A DNA stretch of 64,000 bases from Salipiger bermudensis (GTDB lineage: Bacteria; Pseudomonadota; Alphaproteobacteria; Rhodobacterales; Rhodobacteraceae): contig NZ_JAHVIA010000008.1 of NCBI RefSeq assembly GCF_019801965.1, positions 1-64,000 on the forward strand. The letters run 5' to 3'. The notes beneath the pieces are model-generated. The model was given only the letters and a program-made list of their open reading frames with translations. It was not told where the DNA came from and made no database searches. A program made the position numbers and the translations under genes. Positions 16,265-26,093 of this stretch are shown here, piece by piece. Each line of letters starts with the position of its first letter. The first letter of the stretch is position 1.

Positions 16265-16442
16265 GTCGGGTCGGCCCCTGCCTCTTCTCCTGGGCGCCCG
16301 GATCGGCGCAACGAGACCGGCGCCTCGGCGGCCGGCTCATCGGGGCATTGTATGCCAAACCATTGTGGCATCAAATGGGTCCGTGGCCGGCGTTTTCCCG
16401 GCCGCCCGGGCAAGGCCCGGAGCCAACACGGAGACTGAACAG

Positions 16443-17222
16443 ATGGATCTAGGAATTTCCGGCAAGCGCGCGCTGGTCTGCGCCTCCTCGAAGGGGCTGG
16501 GGCGCGGCTGCGCCGAGGCGCTGGCCGAGGCCGGCTGCACGCTGGTAATGAACGCGCGCAGCGCCGGCCCGCTCGACGAGGCCGCCGGCGAGATCGCCGA
16601 AGCCCACGGCGTCGAGGTCACCGCCATCGCCGCCGACATCACCGATCCCGAGGGCCGCGCCGAGGTGCTGGCCGCTGCCGGCGCCTGCGATATCCTGGTG
16701 ACCAACGCCGGCGGCCCGCCCCCGGGCTACTGGACCGACTGGGACCGCGGCGATTTCATCGATGCGCTCGACGGCTCGATGCTCTCGCCCATCGCGCTGA
16801 TGCAAGCGCTGGTGCCTTCGATGATGGAGCGCGGCTGGGGCCGGGTGGTCAACATCACCTCGCGCTCGGTCAAGGCGCCGCTGCTGCCTTTGGGCCTGTC
16901 CAACGCCGCCCGCTCTGGCCTCACCGGCTTCGTCGCCGGCACCTCGCGCCAGATCGCCGAAAAGGGCGTCACCATCAACAACCTGCTTCCGGGCGTGCAC
17001 GACACTGCCCGCATCGACCAGATGGACGACGTCATGGCGCAGCAGAAGGGCATCACCCGCGACGAGGCCCGAAAGATCCGCGCCGCCGGCATCCCCGCCG
17101 GCCGCTACGGCGATCCGGCCGAGTTCGGCAAGATGTGCGCCTTCCTCTGCTCCGCCCATGCCGGCTACATCGTCGGCCAGAACATCGTGCTCGACGGGGG
17201 CGAGACCTTTGCCACGATCTGA
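16443..17222 (+). CDS. Short-chain dehydrogenase/reductase with altered active site
   Basis: A 259-residue Rossmann-fold protein of the SDR family. The cofactor site appears as ASSKGLGRG near 14-22 and the structural NAG at 88-90 is present. Ser140 in VVNITS is in the catalytic Ser position. However, 13 and 17 residues later, where the catalytic Tyr and Lys belong, the sequence has Ser153 and Arg157 (GLSNAAR). The C-terminal end (GQNIVLDGGETFATI) is normal. It starts at ATG 16443 after CGGAG. It may still reduce or oxidise a substrate by another mechanism, or have a binding role. A repeat element follows its stop. Confidence 0.85.
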   Translation: MDLGISGKRALVCASSKGLGRGCAEALAEAGCTLVMNARSAGPLDEAAGEIAEAHGVEVTAIAADITDPEGRAEVLAAAGACDILVTNAGGPPPGYWTDWDRGDFIDALDGSMLSPIALMQALVPSMMERGWGRVVNITSRSVKAPLLPLGLSNAARSGLTGFVAGTSRQIAEKGVTINNLLPGVHDTARIDQMDDVMAQQKGITRDEARKIRAAGIPAGRYGDPAEFGKMCAFLCSAHAGYIVGQNIVLDGGETFATI

Positions 17223-17232
17223 CACGCAAGCA

Positions 17233-17297
17233 GCTTCTTCTGGCCAAAAATATCCCGGGGGAGTCGCCCGGAACGGGCGACGGGGGCAGCGCCCCCG
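17233..17297 (+). repeat. Dispersed 3'-end element, copy 2 (right arm only)
   Basis: GCTTCTTCTGGCCAAAAATA begins at 17233, followed by TCCCGGGGGAG, an inner hairpin TCGCCCGGAACGGGCGA, and GGGGGCAGCGCCCCC. It sits 11 bases after the SDR stop. The left arm seen in copies 1, 3 and 5 is missing. Confidence 0.75.
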
Positions 17298-17359
17298 CGC
17301 TCCTTTGGCTAGCGCACAACCGGTGCCACGGGCGCAGCGCCCCCAACCCTGCGGTGCGC

Positions 17360-18496
17360 ATGGCCCGCGGTCCTGACGGCAAGGGCGGCGGCGCGGGGTT
17401 TTCCCTCGCCGACCAGCTCTTCAACGCCGAGAGCGCGGGGGCGCTGGCACAGGAGGCCTCCGCGCTGCCCGGTTTCGATCCCGGGCGCTTCCTCGACTTC
17501 GTTTTGCCGCGCTTCCAGGGCCTTGGCGTCCACGCGCGCCTCGCCGTTTTGGCGGATGGGCTCGAGGCGCAACTCCCGAGTGATTTCAGAGCGATGGCCG
17601 AGGCTCTTGAGGCAATGCTTCCAGAGCCGCTCGACCCGGCCCGCAAGGACGACGATTTCGGCCGCTTCATCCACGCGGTGCATGGCGTGCTGGCGGCGCG
17701 GCATGGCATCGAGCATCCAGAGCGTGCGCTCGACCTGCTGCACGCTGCCACCCAGCGCTTCTCGATGGAATACGCCATCCGGCCGTTCCTCAACCGCTGG
17801 CCCGATCTCGTGCTCGCGCGGATGCAGGACTGGGCCTGCGATCCGCATTACCACGTGCGCCGGCTGGTCTCCGAGGGCACAAGGCCGAAGCTGCCCTGGG
17901 GCATCGGCATCAGCCTCGATCCGCGCGCGCCGCTGCCGTTGCTCGATCTCCTGCAGGCCGACGACACCCGCTTCGTCACCCGCTCGGTCGCCAACCATCT
18001 CAACGACCTGGGCAAGACCCACCCGGAAGCGGTGCTCGACCGGCTGAGCGCCTGGCGCGATGCCGGCACGCAAGAGCCGCGCGAGCGCGACTGGATCGCC
18101 CGCCATGCCCTGCGCACCGCCGTCAAGCGTGGTGAGCCGGGCGCTCTGGCGCTGCTGGGCTACCATCCGGACATCGCGCTCAGCGCGCGGCTCGAGATCC
18201 CCCCGGCGCTGCGCATCGGCGAGGTGCTCGACATCGCGGCCACGCTCGAGAGCCCGGAGCGGGCGCCGGTGCTGGTCGACTACCGGCTGCGCTTCGCGCG
18301 GCCGAAAGGCAGCGCCGAGAAGGTCTTCAAGCTGAAGGCCGCCGAGCTTGCGCCGGGCAAGCCCCTGACGCTCGGCAAGCGCCACCGCATGAAGGGCGAC
18401 GCCACCACCTTTCGGCTGCATCCGGGGCCGCACGCGGTGATCCTTCAGGTCAACGGGCGCGACGTCGCCGAGGCCGACTTCACCTTGTTGGCGTGA
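17360..18496 (+). CDS. DNA alkylation repair protein, HEAT-repeat type
   Basis: A 378-residue protein similar to the AlkC/AlkD group of DNA glycosylases, which use a HEAT-like helical solenoid to remove alkylated bases. The helical repeats are visible from about residue 130 (QDWACDPHYHVRRLVSEGTR) through 260, with the typical WARMPKL-like position reading RPKLPWGIGI. The last 100 residues form a beta-rich domain (VLVDYRLRFARPKGSAEKVF) as found in AlkC-type members. The start at ATG 17360 is the first ATG after the repeat element; upstream in-frame sequence is repeat DNA and unlikely to be coding. It stands alone, with no Ada-type regulator nearby. Confidence 0.85.
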   Translation: MARGPDGKGGGAGFSLADQLFNAESAGALAQEASALPGFDPGRFLDFVLPRFQGLGVHARLAVLADGLEAQLPSDFRAMAEALEAMLPEPLDPARKDDDFGRFIHAVHGVLAARHGIEHPERALDLLHAATQRFSMEYAIRPFLNRWPDLVLARMQDWACDPHYHVRRLVSEGTRPKLPWGIGISLDPRAPLPLLDLLQADDTRFVTRSVANHLNDLGKTHPEAVLDRLSAWRDAGTQEPRERDWIARHALRTAVKRGEPGALALLGYHPDIALSARLEIPPALRIGEVLDIAATLESPERAPVLVDYRLRFARPKGSAEKVFKLKAAELAPGKPLTLGKRHRMKGDATTFRLHPGPHAVILQVNGRDVAEADFTLLA

Positions 18497-18610
18497 CGGT
18501 CAGGCGGCGTCGCGCGCGCGGAGGCACCGATCAGGCGGTCGTTGGTCGAACACATGCGTCGCGGCGTCGGAGCCCGCGCGAGGCGCCGTCGCGACACGCC
18601 GCCCGGTGTT

Positions 18611-21600
18611 TCACTCCGCGGCTTTCAGCGAGTCTTCCCCGCCCGTGTCGTCGGCGCCGCGATAGGGCCGGGCCGGGAAGGGCGACACCTCCTCCCAGAG
18701 GATGGTCGGCGCCTTCACCCGCTTTGCCGCCCGCGCCAGCGCCCAGTCCTGCGCGGCGCGGCTGCCGCGGCCCAGCGACAGCGCTGCCAGCGCCCGGGAG
18801 ATCCAGCCGAGATAGGTGTTGAACCAGACCCGGAGCGCCAGCATCGCGGGGGTGAAGACCAGCGTCAGCACCGTGGCGATGGCGAGGCCGAAGACCACCG
18901 CGGTGGCGAGCGGCTTCCACCACAGCGAGGTCGGGCTGTCGATGGCGTAGCCACCGCCGAAGAAGTCGAGGCTGAGGCCGATCATCATCGGGAACAGCCC
19001 CGCGATGGTGGTGATGGTGGTCAGCAGCACCGGGCGGATGCGGTCCTCTGCGGTGCGGATGATCGCCTCGATCCGCGGCATGTAGCGCGAATACTCCTGG
19101 AAGGTGTCGATCAGCACGATGTTGTTGTTGACCACGATCCCGGCCAGCGCCACGACGCCGGTTCCGGTCATGATGATCGAGAAGGTCTGGTCCATCACGA
19201 TCATCCCGAGGAAGACCCCGGCGGTCGAGAGAACCACCGCCAGCAGCACCAGCACCGCATTGTAGAAGCTGTTGAACTGCGCCAGCAGGATGATGAACAT
19301 CAGTGCCAGCGCCGCCGAGAAGGCCTGTCCGAGGAAGGCCTGGCTGTCGGCCTCCTCCTCCTGGTCGCCGGTCCATTCCCAGCTGACCCCCTGCGGCAGC
19401 GGAGCGCCCTCGAGCCACGCGGTCAGCGAAGCGATGCGCTCGTTGGCATTGACCGGGACAACCTGCAGCGCGCCGCGCTCGGCCAGCGCCGCCGGGTCGG
19501 CATCGCCCTCGAGCTGCGTCAGCTCATAGGCGGTGCCGCGCAGCGTGAGATCGCCCGCACCCGAGCCGGCCTCAAGCCCGTAGCCCACCGTCTCGCCGTC
19601 GCTCATGAATTTCACCAGCCCCTCGCGGACCCCGGCCTTGATGTCGAAATGGCGCTTCTGGTCGACGCGGTTGATCTCGGCGAGCTTGGCCACCGGTTTG
19701 CGGCTGATGAAGTTCGACAGCGGCACCAGCCCGTCCCGGGTCCGGACCTTGAGGCTGTCGAGGGTCGAGAGCACCCTGTCTTCCTCGGGCAGGCGCACGC
19801 GGATGTCGATCTCCTCGTCGGAGCTGTCGACGCGCATGGTGTCGAGCGTCAGGCCGCGGGTGACGAGCTGCACCATGGCGCCCACGGTGGCGACATCGGC
19901 GCCGTAGCGGCCGGCCTTCTCGACATCGACGTCGATCTGCCAGTCGATGCCGGGCAGGGGACGGGTGTCCTCGATCTGGCGCAGCCCCGCGGTGGCATCG
20001 AAGCGCGCCCGGGCGGTTTCGGTGGCGGCGAGCAGGTCGTCCCAGTTGTCGGCCTTCAGGCGCAGGTGCACCGGCTTGGCCGAGGCCGGCCCCATGGCGA
20101 GATCGAGGATCTCGATCTGGATGCCGGGCAGGGCCTGCATCGCCTCGGTCAGCTCCGCGAGCACCAGATCGCCGTCGAGCTCGGGCCGGTCGCGGCGGTT
20201 CTCCCAAGGTATGATCTCGAGCTGGATCTGGCCGATGGTGTCCTTGGGAGGCTCGGCGCCGCCGGTGTTGGAGCTGAGCCCGCCGTCGCCGGAGAAGGCG
20301 AAGGCGGTGTCGATGCCGGGATGGGCGAGGACGATGCGTTCGGCGCGTCGGACGAGCGCGTCCTTCTCGGCCAGCGAGAGGTTGCCCCGGGCGCGGACAT
20401 AGACGATGGCCTGCTCGGGCTCGCTCTCGGTGAAGAACTCGGTGCCGTTGTTGTTCTCGCCGTAATAGCCGAAGACCGAGATCACGAAGAACACCACCGC
20501 GCCGATGGTCACCACCGGCATCACCGGGTTGGCGGTGATGAGTTGGATCAGCCAGCCGAAGGGCGTGCGGCGGTACTGCGCCTTGATGCGCTTGCGGCGG
20601 TGCTCGATGCGAGCGGCATCCAGCGTGATCGAGGCCATGACCGCGAAGGCGAGGAAGACCGCGATACCGGGGGCGCGGGCGGTGTAGCCGGTGAAGGGCG
20701 AGTGGAACAGGAAATCCGGGTTCAGCACCATCATGGCGCCGATGAACATGCCCAGAAGCGCCACCGGCACCAGCGCCGCGCGCGCCCACCAGTTCGGCAG
20801 GCGGCGGCGCAGGCGCTCGCCCTTGCGGTGCAGCCCGCGCGAGAACCGCCCCGAGACCCCGCCCATCACCGGCAGGTAGATCAGCGCCACCACCAGCGAG
20901 GCCGAGAGCACGAAGATCAGCGTCACCGGCAGCATGCCCATGAACTGCCCCGCCACGCCGGGCCAGAACAGCATCGGCAGGAAGGCGCAGAGCGTTGTGG
21001 CGGTGGAGCTGACCACCGGCCAGAACATGCGCTTGGCGGCCTCGACATAGGCGTGCATCGGCCCGGTGCCCTGCTCGATGCGCTTGTCGGCGTATTCCAC
21101 CACCACGATGGCGCCGTCGACCAGCATCCCCACCGCGAGGATCAGCCCGAACATGACGATGTTGGACACGGTGATGCCCATGCCGAGCAGCAGCAGGAAG
21201 CAAAGCAGGAAGCTCGTCGGGATGGCGAAGCCCACCAGGAGCGCCGCGCGGGTACCGAGTGCGCCCAGCACCACGATCATCACCAGCGCGATGGCGGTCA
21301 GCACCGAGCCCTCGAGCTGCTTGACCATGCTGTCGACGATGCGGCTCTGGTCGTTGCTGGCGGAGACCGTGACGGCGGCGCGCAGCTCCGGCGGCCAGCC
21401 GGCCTCGGCCTCGGCCACCACCGCGCGCACCTCGGCTGAGGTGTCGATGAGGTTGAAGCCCTTTCGCTTGACCACCTGCAGCGCCACCGTGCTGTCGCCG
21501 TTGAAGCGTGCGGTGCCCTCGCGGTCCTCGAAGGTCAGGCTGATGGTGGCGAGCTCGCCCAGAGTCACCACCCGGTCGCCGTTGACCTTCACCGGCAGGT

Positions 21601-22321
21601 CGTAGATGTCGCGCGGCTCGTCGAAGCTCGAGGGTATCTTGACCGAGAAGGCGCCGGTCTCGGTCTCGACCTCGCCGGCGGCGACCAGCAGGTTGTTGTT
21701 CTGCACCACGTTGATCAGCTCGCTCGCGGTGACGTTGTAGCTCTCGAGCCGGAGCGGATCGATGACCACCTCGACCATCTCGTCGCGGTTGCCGGCAATG
21801 CCCGCCTCGAGCACCGAGTCGAGCGCCTCGACCTTGTCCTGCAGGTCTTTCACCACCTGCGCCATGGTGCGCTCGGGCACCGGACCGGTGAGCGAGATGA
21901 TCAGGATCGGGAATTCCGAGAAGTTGATCTCGTTGATCGAGTAGCTCTCGGCCCCGTCTGGGAAGCTGCCCTCGGCGGTGTTCATGGCGTCGCGCACGTC
22001 GGCCATGGTCTCGGACTTGTTCCAGCCGAACTCGAACTCAAGCGCCACGCCGGCATAACCCTCGGAGGCGACGCCCGAGAGCGTCTTGAGCCCGTCGAGA
22101 TCGGCGAGCTCCGTCTCCATCGGCTTGACCAGCAGCTTCTCGGCATCCTCGGCCGAGATGCCGGGGAAGGGCACCGAGATGAACAACGCCGGGATCTCGA
22201 TATCCGGCTCGCCCTCCTTGGGCAGGGTGGCATAGGCATAGGCACCGGCCACCAGCGACAGGAAGATGAAGGCCAGCACCATCCGGGCGCGTTCGGCGGC
22301 CCAGTCGACGAGGCCGGTCAC
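18611..22321 (-). CDS. RND family efflux transporter permease
   Basis: A 1236-residue inner-membrane proton-driven exporter of the AcrB/MexB superfamily, longer than the usual 1030-1050. Twelve membrane helices in two groups flank two large periplasmic loops. The helix-4 region reads GMLVDGAIVVVEYADKRIE, with one Asp where AcrB has two. The extra length is partly in the second helix group (about 505-610, rich in Arg and hydrophobic residues) and a C-terminal cytoplasmic tail. The gene starts with GTG at 22321, overlapping the adaptor stop (GTGA). No outer-membrane channel gene is present, so it probably shares one encoded elsewhere. The substrate is unknown. Confidence 0.92.
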   Translation of the reverse strand: MTGLVDWAAERARMVLAFIFLSLVAGAYAYATLPKEGEPDIEIPALFISVPFPGISAEDAEKLLVKPMETELADLDGLKTLSGVASEGYAGVALEFEFGWNKSETMADVRDAMNTAEGSFPDGAESYSINEINFSEFPILIISLTGPVPERTMAQVVKDLQDKVEALDSVLEAGIAGNRDEMVEVVIDPLRLESYNVTASELINVVQNNNLLVAAGEVETETGAFSVKIPSSFDEPRDIYDLPVKVNGDRVVTLGELATISLTFEDREGTARFNGDSTVALQVVKRKGFNLIDTSAEVRAVVAEAEAGWPPELRAAVTVSASNDQSRIVDSMVKQLEGSVLTAIALVMIVVLGALGTRAALLVGFAIPTSFLLCFLLLLGMGITVSNIVMFGLILAVGMLVDGAIVVVEYADKRIEQGTGPMHAYVEAAKRMFWPVVSSTATTLCAFLPMLFWPGVAGQFMGMLPVTLIFVLSASLVVALIYLPVMGGVSGRFSRGLHRKGERLRRRLPNWWARAALVPVALLGMFIGAMMVLNPDFLFHSPFTGYTARAPGIAVFLAFAVMASITLDAARIEHRRKRIKAQYRRTPFGWLIQLITANPVMPVVTIGAVVFFVISVFGYYGENNNGTEFFTESEPEQAIVYVRARGNLSLAEKDALVRRAERIVLAHPGIDTAFAFSGDGGLSSNTGGAEPPKDTIGQIQLEIIPWENRRDRPELDGDLVLAELTEAMQALPGIQIEILDLAMGPASAKPVHLRLKADNWDDLLAATETARARFDATAGLRQIEDTRPLPGIDWQIDVDVEKAGRYGADVATVGAMVQLVTRGLTLDTMRVDSSDEEIDIRVRLPEEDRVLSTLDSLKVRTRDGLVPLSNFISRKPVAKLAEINRVDQKRHFDIKAGVREGLVKFMSDGETVGYGLEAGSGAGDLTLRGTAYELTQLEGDADPAALAERGALQVVPVNANERIASLTAWLEGAPLPQGVSWEWTGDQEEEADSQAFLGQAFSAALALMFIILLAQFNSFYNAVLVLLAVVLSTAGVFLGMIVMDQTFSIIMTGTGVVALAGIVVNNNIVLIDTFQEYSRYMPRIEAIIRTAEDRIRPVLLTTITTIAGLFPMMIGLSLDFFGGGYAIDSPTSLWWKPLATAVVFGLAIATVLTLVFTPAMLALRVWFNTYLGWISRALAALSLGRGSRAAQDWALARAAKRVKAPTILWEEVSPFPARPYRGADDTGGEDSLKAAE

Positions 22322-23619
22322 TGCACGACCTCCTCGAAGCTCGGCCGGACCGCGACGCCGTCGGTGACGTATTCCTGCCCCACGGTGATCACGTCGACGC
22401 GCTCTGGCAGGCCCGAGACCCAGATGCCGCTGCGGGTGTCGCGCAGGACGCTGACTGGGAGGAACGCCGCGGTGCTGTCGGCCGAGACCACGCGGATGCC
22501 GAGGCGGCCGTCATCGTCGAGGGTGAGCGCCGATTGCGGCAGCAGATGCGCCATGGCGCCGTCTGCCTCGATGGCGATCTCGGCGGTCTGGCCGGCGCGG
22601 ATCGCGAGATCGGGATTGGGCAGGGTGATATCGACGCGGAAGGTGCGGGTGGTCTCGTCGGCGCGGCGGGCGATGAAGGTGACCTCGCCCGCGACCTGCT
22701 GCGCCCCCACCAGCCGGGCGCCGGCGCGGGCGCCAGGGCGGACGCGCGCGATATCGGCCTCGGGCACGTAGCCTACCAGCCGGATCGGATCGAGCTGCAG
22801 CACCGTGGCGCAGCGCGAACCCACGGTCATCAGCGCGCCGAGCTCGGCGCTGTCATCCTCGAGCACGCCGGCGAAGGGCGCGGTGATCGACAGGTGCTCG
22901 ACCTCGGTGCGGGCGCGGGCGACGGCGGCGCGGGCGCTCTCGATCTGCGCCTCGAGGCTGTCGGTGCCGCTGTCGGCGGATTTCAGCCCGGCCTCGGCGC
23001 TGCGCACCGCCGCCTCGGCGGCGCGCTGTCCGGCGCGGGCCGAGGCCAGCGTGGTGCGCGAGGAATAGCCGCTCTCCGAGAGCTTCTCGGCGGCGGTGAG
23101 AGTGATCTGCGCCTCTTCAAGCTGGGCCTGCGCCTGCGCCAGCGCGGCCTCGGCCTCGGGCACCCGCGCCTCGACCTGCGGGCGCTGCGCCTCGGCCTCC
23201 GCGAGCGCCGCCTCGGCCTCTGCCAGCGAGGCGCCGGAGGTGCCGGGATCGAGCGCGCAGAGCAGCTGGCCGGCGGTGACTGCGCTGCCGCGCGGAAGCG
23301 GCTCGGAGATCACCCGTCCGGTGGTTTCGGACAGCACATCGACCTCGCGGAAGGCCTGGCTCTGGCCGCGCAGGAGCACCGCGTCATCGATCTCCTGCGC
23401 CGTCGAGTGCCGCGCGATGACCGCCACGGCGCCATCCTCGGCAGGTTGCGCCGCGGGCTCTTCCGGGGCCTCCTCCGCCGCTTGCGCGCCGTCTTCGGAG
23501 GCGGCCGCCTCGGTCGGGGCGATGTCGCGCGCGAAGCCGAGCAGGCGATCGCGCTCAAGCACCACACCGTAGAGCACGGCCATCACGACAAGCGCCGTCA
23601 GGATCGAAAGGATACGCAT
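22318..23619 (-). CDS. RND periplasmic adaptor (HlyD/AcrA type)
   Basis: A 433-residue membrane-fusion protein. The N-terminus (MRILSILTALVVMAVLYGVV) is a membrane anchor, followed by an acidic Ala/Glu/Pro linker (about 35-70). A lipoyl-like half, a long Ala/Glu/Arg coiled-coil hairpin (about 125-240, many ALAEAEA and ALAQAQA repeats) and beta-barrel and membrane-proximal domains follow. The start at 23619 fits the anchor position; the sequence upstream is not protein-like. Its stop overlaps the pump start by four bases, so the two are co-translated and would assemble in a 6:3 complex with the RND pump. Confidence 0.92.
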   Translation of the reverse strand: MRILSILTALVVMAVLYGVVLERDRLLGFARDIAPTEAAASEDGAQAAEEAPEEPAAQPAEDGAVAVIARHSTAQEIDDAVLLRGQSQAFREVDVLSETTGRVISEPLPRGSAVTAGQLLCALDPGTSGASLAEAEAALAEAEAQRPQVEARVPEAEAALAQAQAQLEEAQITLTAAEKLSESGYSSRTTLASARAGQRAAEAAVRSAEAGLKSADSGTDSLEAQIESARAAVARARTEVEHLSITAPFAGVLEDDSAELGALMTVGSRCATVLQLDPIRLVGYVPEADIARVRPGARAGARLVGAQQVAGEVTFIARRADETTRTFRVDITLPNPDLAIRAGQTAEIAIEADGAMAHLLPQSALTLDDDGRLGIRVVSADSTAAFLPVSVLRDTRSGIWVSGLPERVDVITVGQEYVTDGVAVRPSFEEVVQ

Positions 23620-23898
23620 GGGTCGGGACTTTCCACTCGGCTCGAGAACACGGGTCGGAAGATATTTCGAAACGATACGCCCGCAATGCGACCATTTCGA
23701 TAACTGGGACGTGGTCGAACGCCAGGGTGGCGCCTGAACCGACCCGTTCAGATTATCCCGCTTCGCGAGACCGATCAAGCACCGTGCCGCTTGCCTGCCC
23801 GGCTGGGCAGGGCGCCGCCACGGCTTGGTCGGGAGATGCCTTGGCAGTGCCTGCCGCGGCCTGTAAGAGGGGGCCGACAAAGACTTGTGAGGCCGCCC

Positions 23899-24555
23899 TT
23901 GAGCAATCCCGACAGTTTCATCGACGAAGTCACCGAAGAGGTCCGCCGCGACCGGCTCTTCGCCGCCATGAAGCGCTATGGCTGGATCGCCGTGCTTCTG
24001 GTCATCCTGCTGGTCGGCGGTGCCGCCTGGCGCGAGTACAGCAACGCCCAGAGCCGCGCCGCGGCGCAGGCGCTTGGCGACGAGATCCTCGCCGCGCTCG
24101 AGGCCGACGAGGCCGGGGCGCGCGTTGCCGCGCTCGCCGAGATCGAGGCGCCGACGCCCGGCGCCGAGGCGGTGATCGCCATGCTGACCGCCTCCGAGGC
24201 GGCCCGCGCCGAGGACATGGAGGCCGCCGCGCTGAGCCTCGAATCCGTCGCCGCCAATGGCGAGGTGCCCGAGATCTACCGCGAGATCGCCAGCTACAAG
24301 GCGATGAGCCAGGCCGGCTCCGGCCTCTCGATCGAGGAGCGCCGCGCCGGGCTCGAGTCGCTCGCGGTGCCGGGCAAGCCGCTGCGCCTGCTGGCCGAGG
24401 AACAGCTCGCGCTGCTCGACATCGAGGCCGGTGACCGGGTCGCTGCCGAGGAGCGTCTGCGCCGCATCGTCGAGGATTCCGAGGCCACCGCCGGTTTGCG
24501 CCAGCGCGCCTCGCAGATGATCATCGCCCTTGGCGGCGCGCTGGATGCCAGCTAA
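23899..24555 (+). CDS. YfgM-like ancillary protein with TPR fold
   Basis: A 218-residue inner-membrane protein. A cytoplasmic N-terminus (about 1-27, SNPDSFIDEVTEEVRRDR) precedes one membrane helix (YGWIAVLLVILLVGGAAW, about 30-47), then a periplasmic Ala/Glu-rich helical TPR region. E. coli YfgM has the same layout, associates with SecYEG and chaperones, and is also encoded directly before bamB and der, so synteny strongly supports the call. The start is uncertain: TTG 23899 is chosen because homologues begin MS-N/D; GTG at 23887 is the alternative. BamB follows after about 70 bases. Confidence 0.85.
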   Translation: MSNPDSFIDEVTEEVRRDRLFAAMKRYGWIAVLLVILLVGGAAWREYSNAQSRAAAQALGDEILAALEADEAGARVAALAEIEAPTPGAEAVIAMLTASEAARAEDMEAAALSLESVAANGEVPEIYREIASYKAMSQAGSGLSIEERRAGLESLAVPGKPLRLLAEEQLALLDIEAGDRVAAEERLRRIVEDSEATAGLRQRASQMIIALGGALDAS

Positions 24556-24627
24556 ACCGATGCAAACACATCAGGTCTGACGGGTCTCTCCGTCAGATCG
24601 ACGCGTGACAGGCGAAAGACGGGGGCA

Positions 24628-25959
24628 GTGGACTTGCGCAACACCACCATCACGGCGGGGCTTCTCGGGCTGACCATGCTGTCGGCCTGCTCGGAGCCAG
24701 AGGTCATCCTTCCCGGCGAGCGCTTCGGCGCCCGCGAGGTGCTCCAGGACAGCGGCCCGGCCGAGATCACACCGGCCAACACGTCGCGTGCCGTGTCGCT
24801 GGCGGCCAGCACCGTCAATGCCGGCTGGGCGCAGAGCCCGGCCTCGCCATTTGCACGGGTCGAGAACGCGGCGCTGAATCGCGCGCTCACCCCGGTCTTC
24901 GCGGTCGATATCGGCGACGGTGATGGACGCCGCCGCCGCATCAATGTCGATCCCGTGGTCTCCGGCGGCCGGATCTACACGATGGACTCCGAACACATGG
25001 TCAGTGCCGTCAGCAGCAGCGGCCAAGTGCTCTGGCAGAAAAGCATGGTGCCCGAGCGTGAGCGCACCGGCCAGGCACAGGGCGGCGGGCTCGCCGCCGC
25101 TGACGGCCGGCTCTACGTCGCGACGGGCTTTGGCCGCCTGACCGTGCTCGACGCCGCCAGCGGCGCCGAGATCTGGGAGCAGCGCCTCGGCAACACCGCC
25201 ACCGGCGCGCCCACCGTGGCCGGCGGCCTCGTCTACCTCACCTCGGGCGACAGCCGCGCCTGGGCGCTCGAGGCCGACACCGGCCGCATCCGCTGGCAGA
25301 TCGACGCGCCCGAGAGCCTCGCCAACGTTGCCGGCGCGCCGGCCCCGGCGCTGAGCGACAAGTCGGTGGTCTTCGCCTTTGGCAACGGCTCGGTTCAGAC
25401 GGCCTTCCGCCAGGGCGGCATGCGCCTGTGGAGCGCCGACGTCGTCGGCAGCCGTTCCGGCTCGGCGCTGGCCTTGGTCGGCGATATCACCGGCGGGCCG
25501 GTGATCGCGGGCAACCGGGTCTTCGTGGGCAACCACTCGGGCCGCGTCGTGGCCTTCGATCTCGGCAATGGCGAGCGGCTCTGGACCGCGCGCATGGGCG
25601 CCCGCGGCCCGGTCTGGCCGACCGGCGATTCGGTGTTCCTGGTGTCGGACCAGAACCAGCTGGTGCGGCTCGATGCCGCCAGCGGCGACCAGGTCTGGGC
25701 TGTCGACCTGCCGGGCTACGAGCCGGTGCGCAAGCCGCAGCGCCGCCGCGACAGCGCCTTCTCCCATTACGGTCCGGTGATCGCCGGTGGCCGCCTGGTC
25801 GTGGCCTCCTCCGACGGGCTGCTGCGCAGCTTCGATCCGGCCTCCGGCGCGCTCATCGCCGCCACCGAGGTGGCGGGCGGCGCGACCACCGCTCCGGCCA
25901 TCGCCAACGGCACGCTCTACGTGGTGACCAAGAAGGGCCAGCTCGTCGCCTACCGCTGA
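24628..25959 (+). CDS. bamB: Outer membrane assembly lipoprotein BamB
   Basis: A 443-residue lipoprotein of the BAM complex, which inserts beta-barrel proteins into the outer membrane. The signal peptide ends in a lipobox (LSAC, Cys at about 21). Repeated beta-propeller blades of the PQQ-like type are visible, for example LWQKSMVPE, IWEQRLGNT, IRWQIDAPE, LWTARMGARG and VWAVDLPGYE, giving the expected eight-bladed form. The GTG start at 24628 follows a weak GGGGG site; TTG at 24634 is an alternative. Placement between yfgM and der matches E. coli. Somewhat longer than E. coli BamB because of an extended N-terminal linker. Confidence 0.93.
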   Translation: MDLRNTTITAGLLGLTMLSACSEPEVILPGERFGAREVLQDSGPAEITPANTSRAVSLAASTVNAGWAQSPASPFARVENAALNRALTPVFAVDIGDGDGRRRRINVDPVVSGGRIYTMDSEHMVSAVSSSGQVLWQKSMVPERERTGQAQGGGLAAADGRLYVATGFGRLTVLDAASGAEIWEQRLGNTATGAPTVAGGLVYLTSGDSRAWALEADTGRIRWQIDAPESLANVAGAPAPALSDKSVVFAFGNGSVQTAFRQGGMRLWSADVVGSRSGSALALVGDITGGPVIAGNRVFVGNHSGRVVAFDLGNGERLWTARMGARGPVWPTGDSVFLVSDQNQLVRLDAASGDQVWAVDLPGYEPVRKPQRRRDSAFSHYGPVIAGGRLVVASSDGLLRSFDPASGALIAATEVAGGATTAPAIANGTLYVVTKKGQLVAYR

Positions 25960-26093
25960 GCTGGCAAGGATGAATGTGGCAGGACGCCCGTGACGGGGTG
26001 TCTGCATGAGGGGGGCACGGGGCTGATCCGTCGCCCCTTTCGCCGTGCCGGCAAATGCGTTATCGGGGCGGCTTGTGATCTGGGAGTCAGGAC

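Noticed and set aside
17135-17359. Earlier start for the DNA alkylation repair protein
   Set aside because: The upstream frame runs through the SDR gene end and the dispersed repeat element.
18682-18690. CCTCCTCCC word like the conserved motif of the Rhodobacter small RNA CcaF1
   Set aside because: It lies inside the RND pump coding region with no promoter or terminator around it, so chance is the best explanation.
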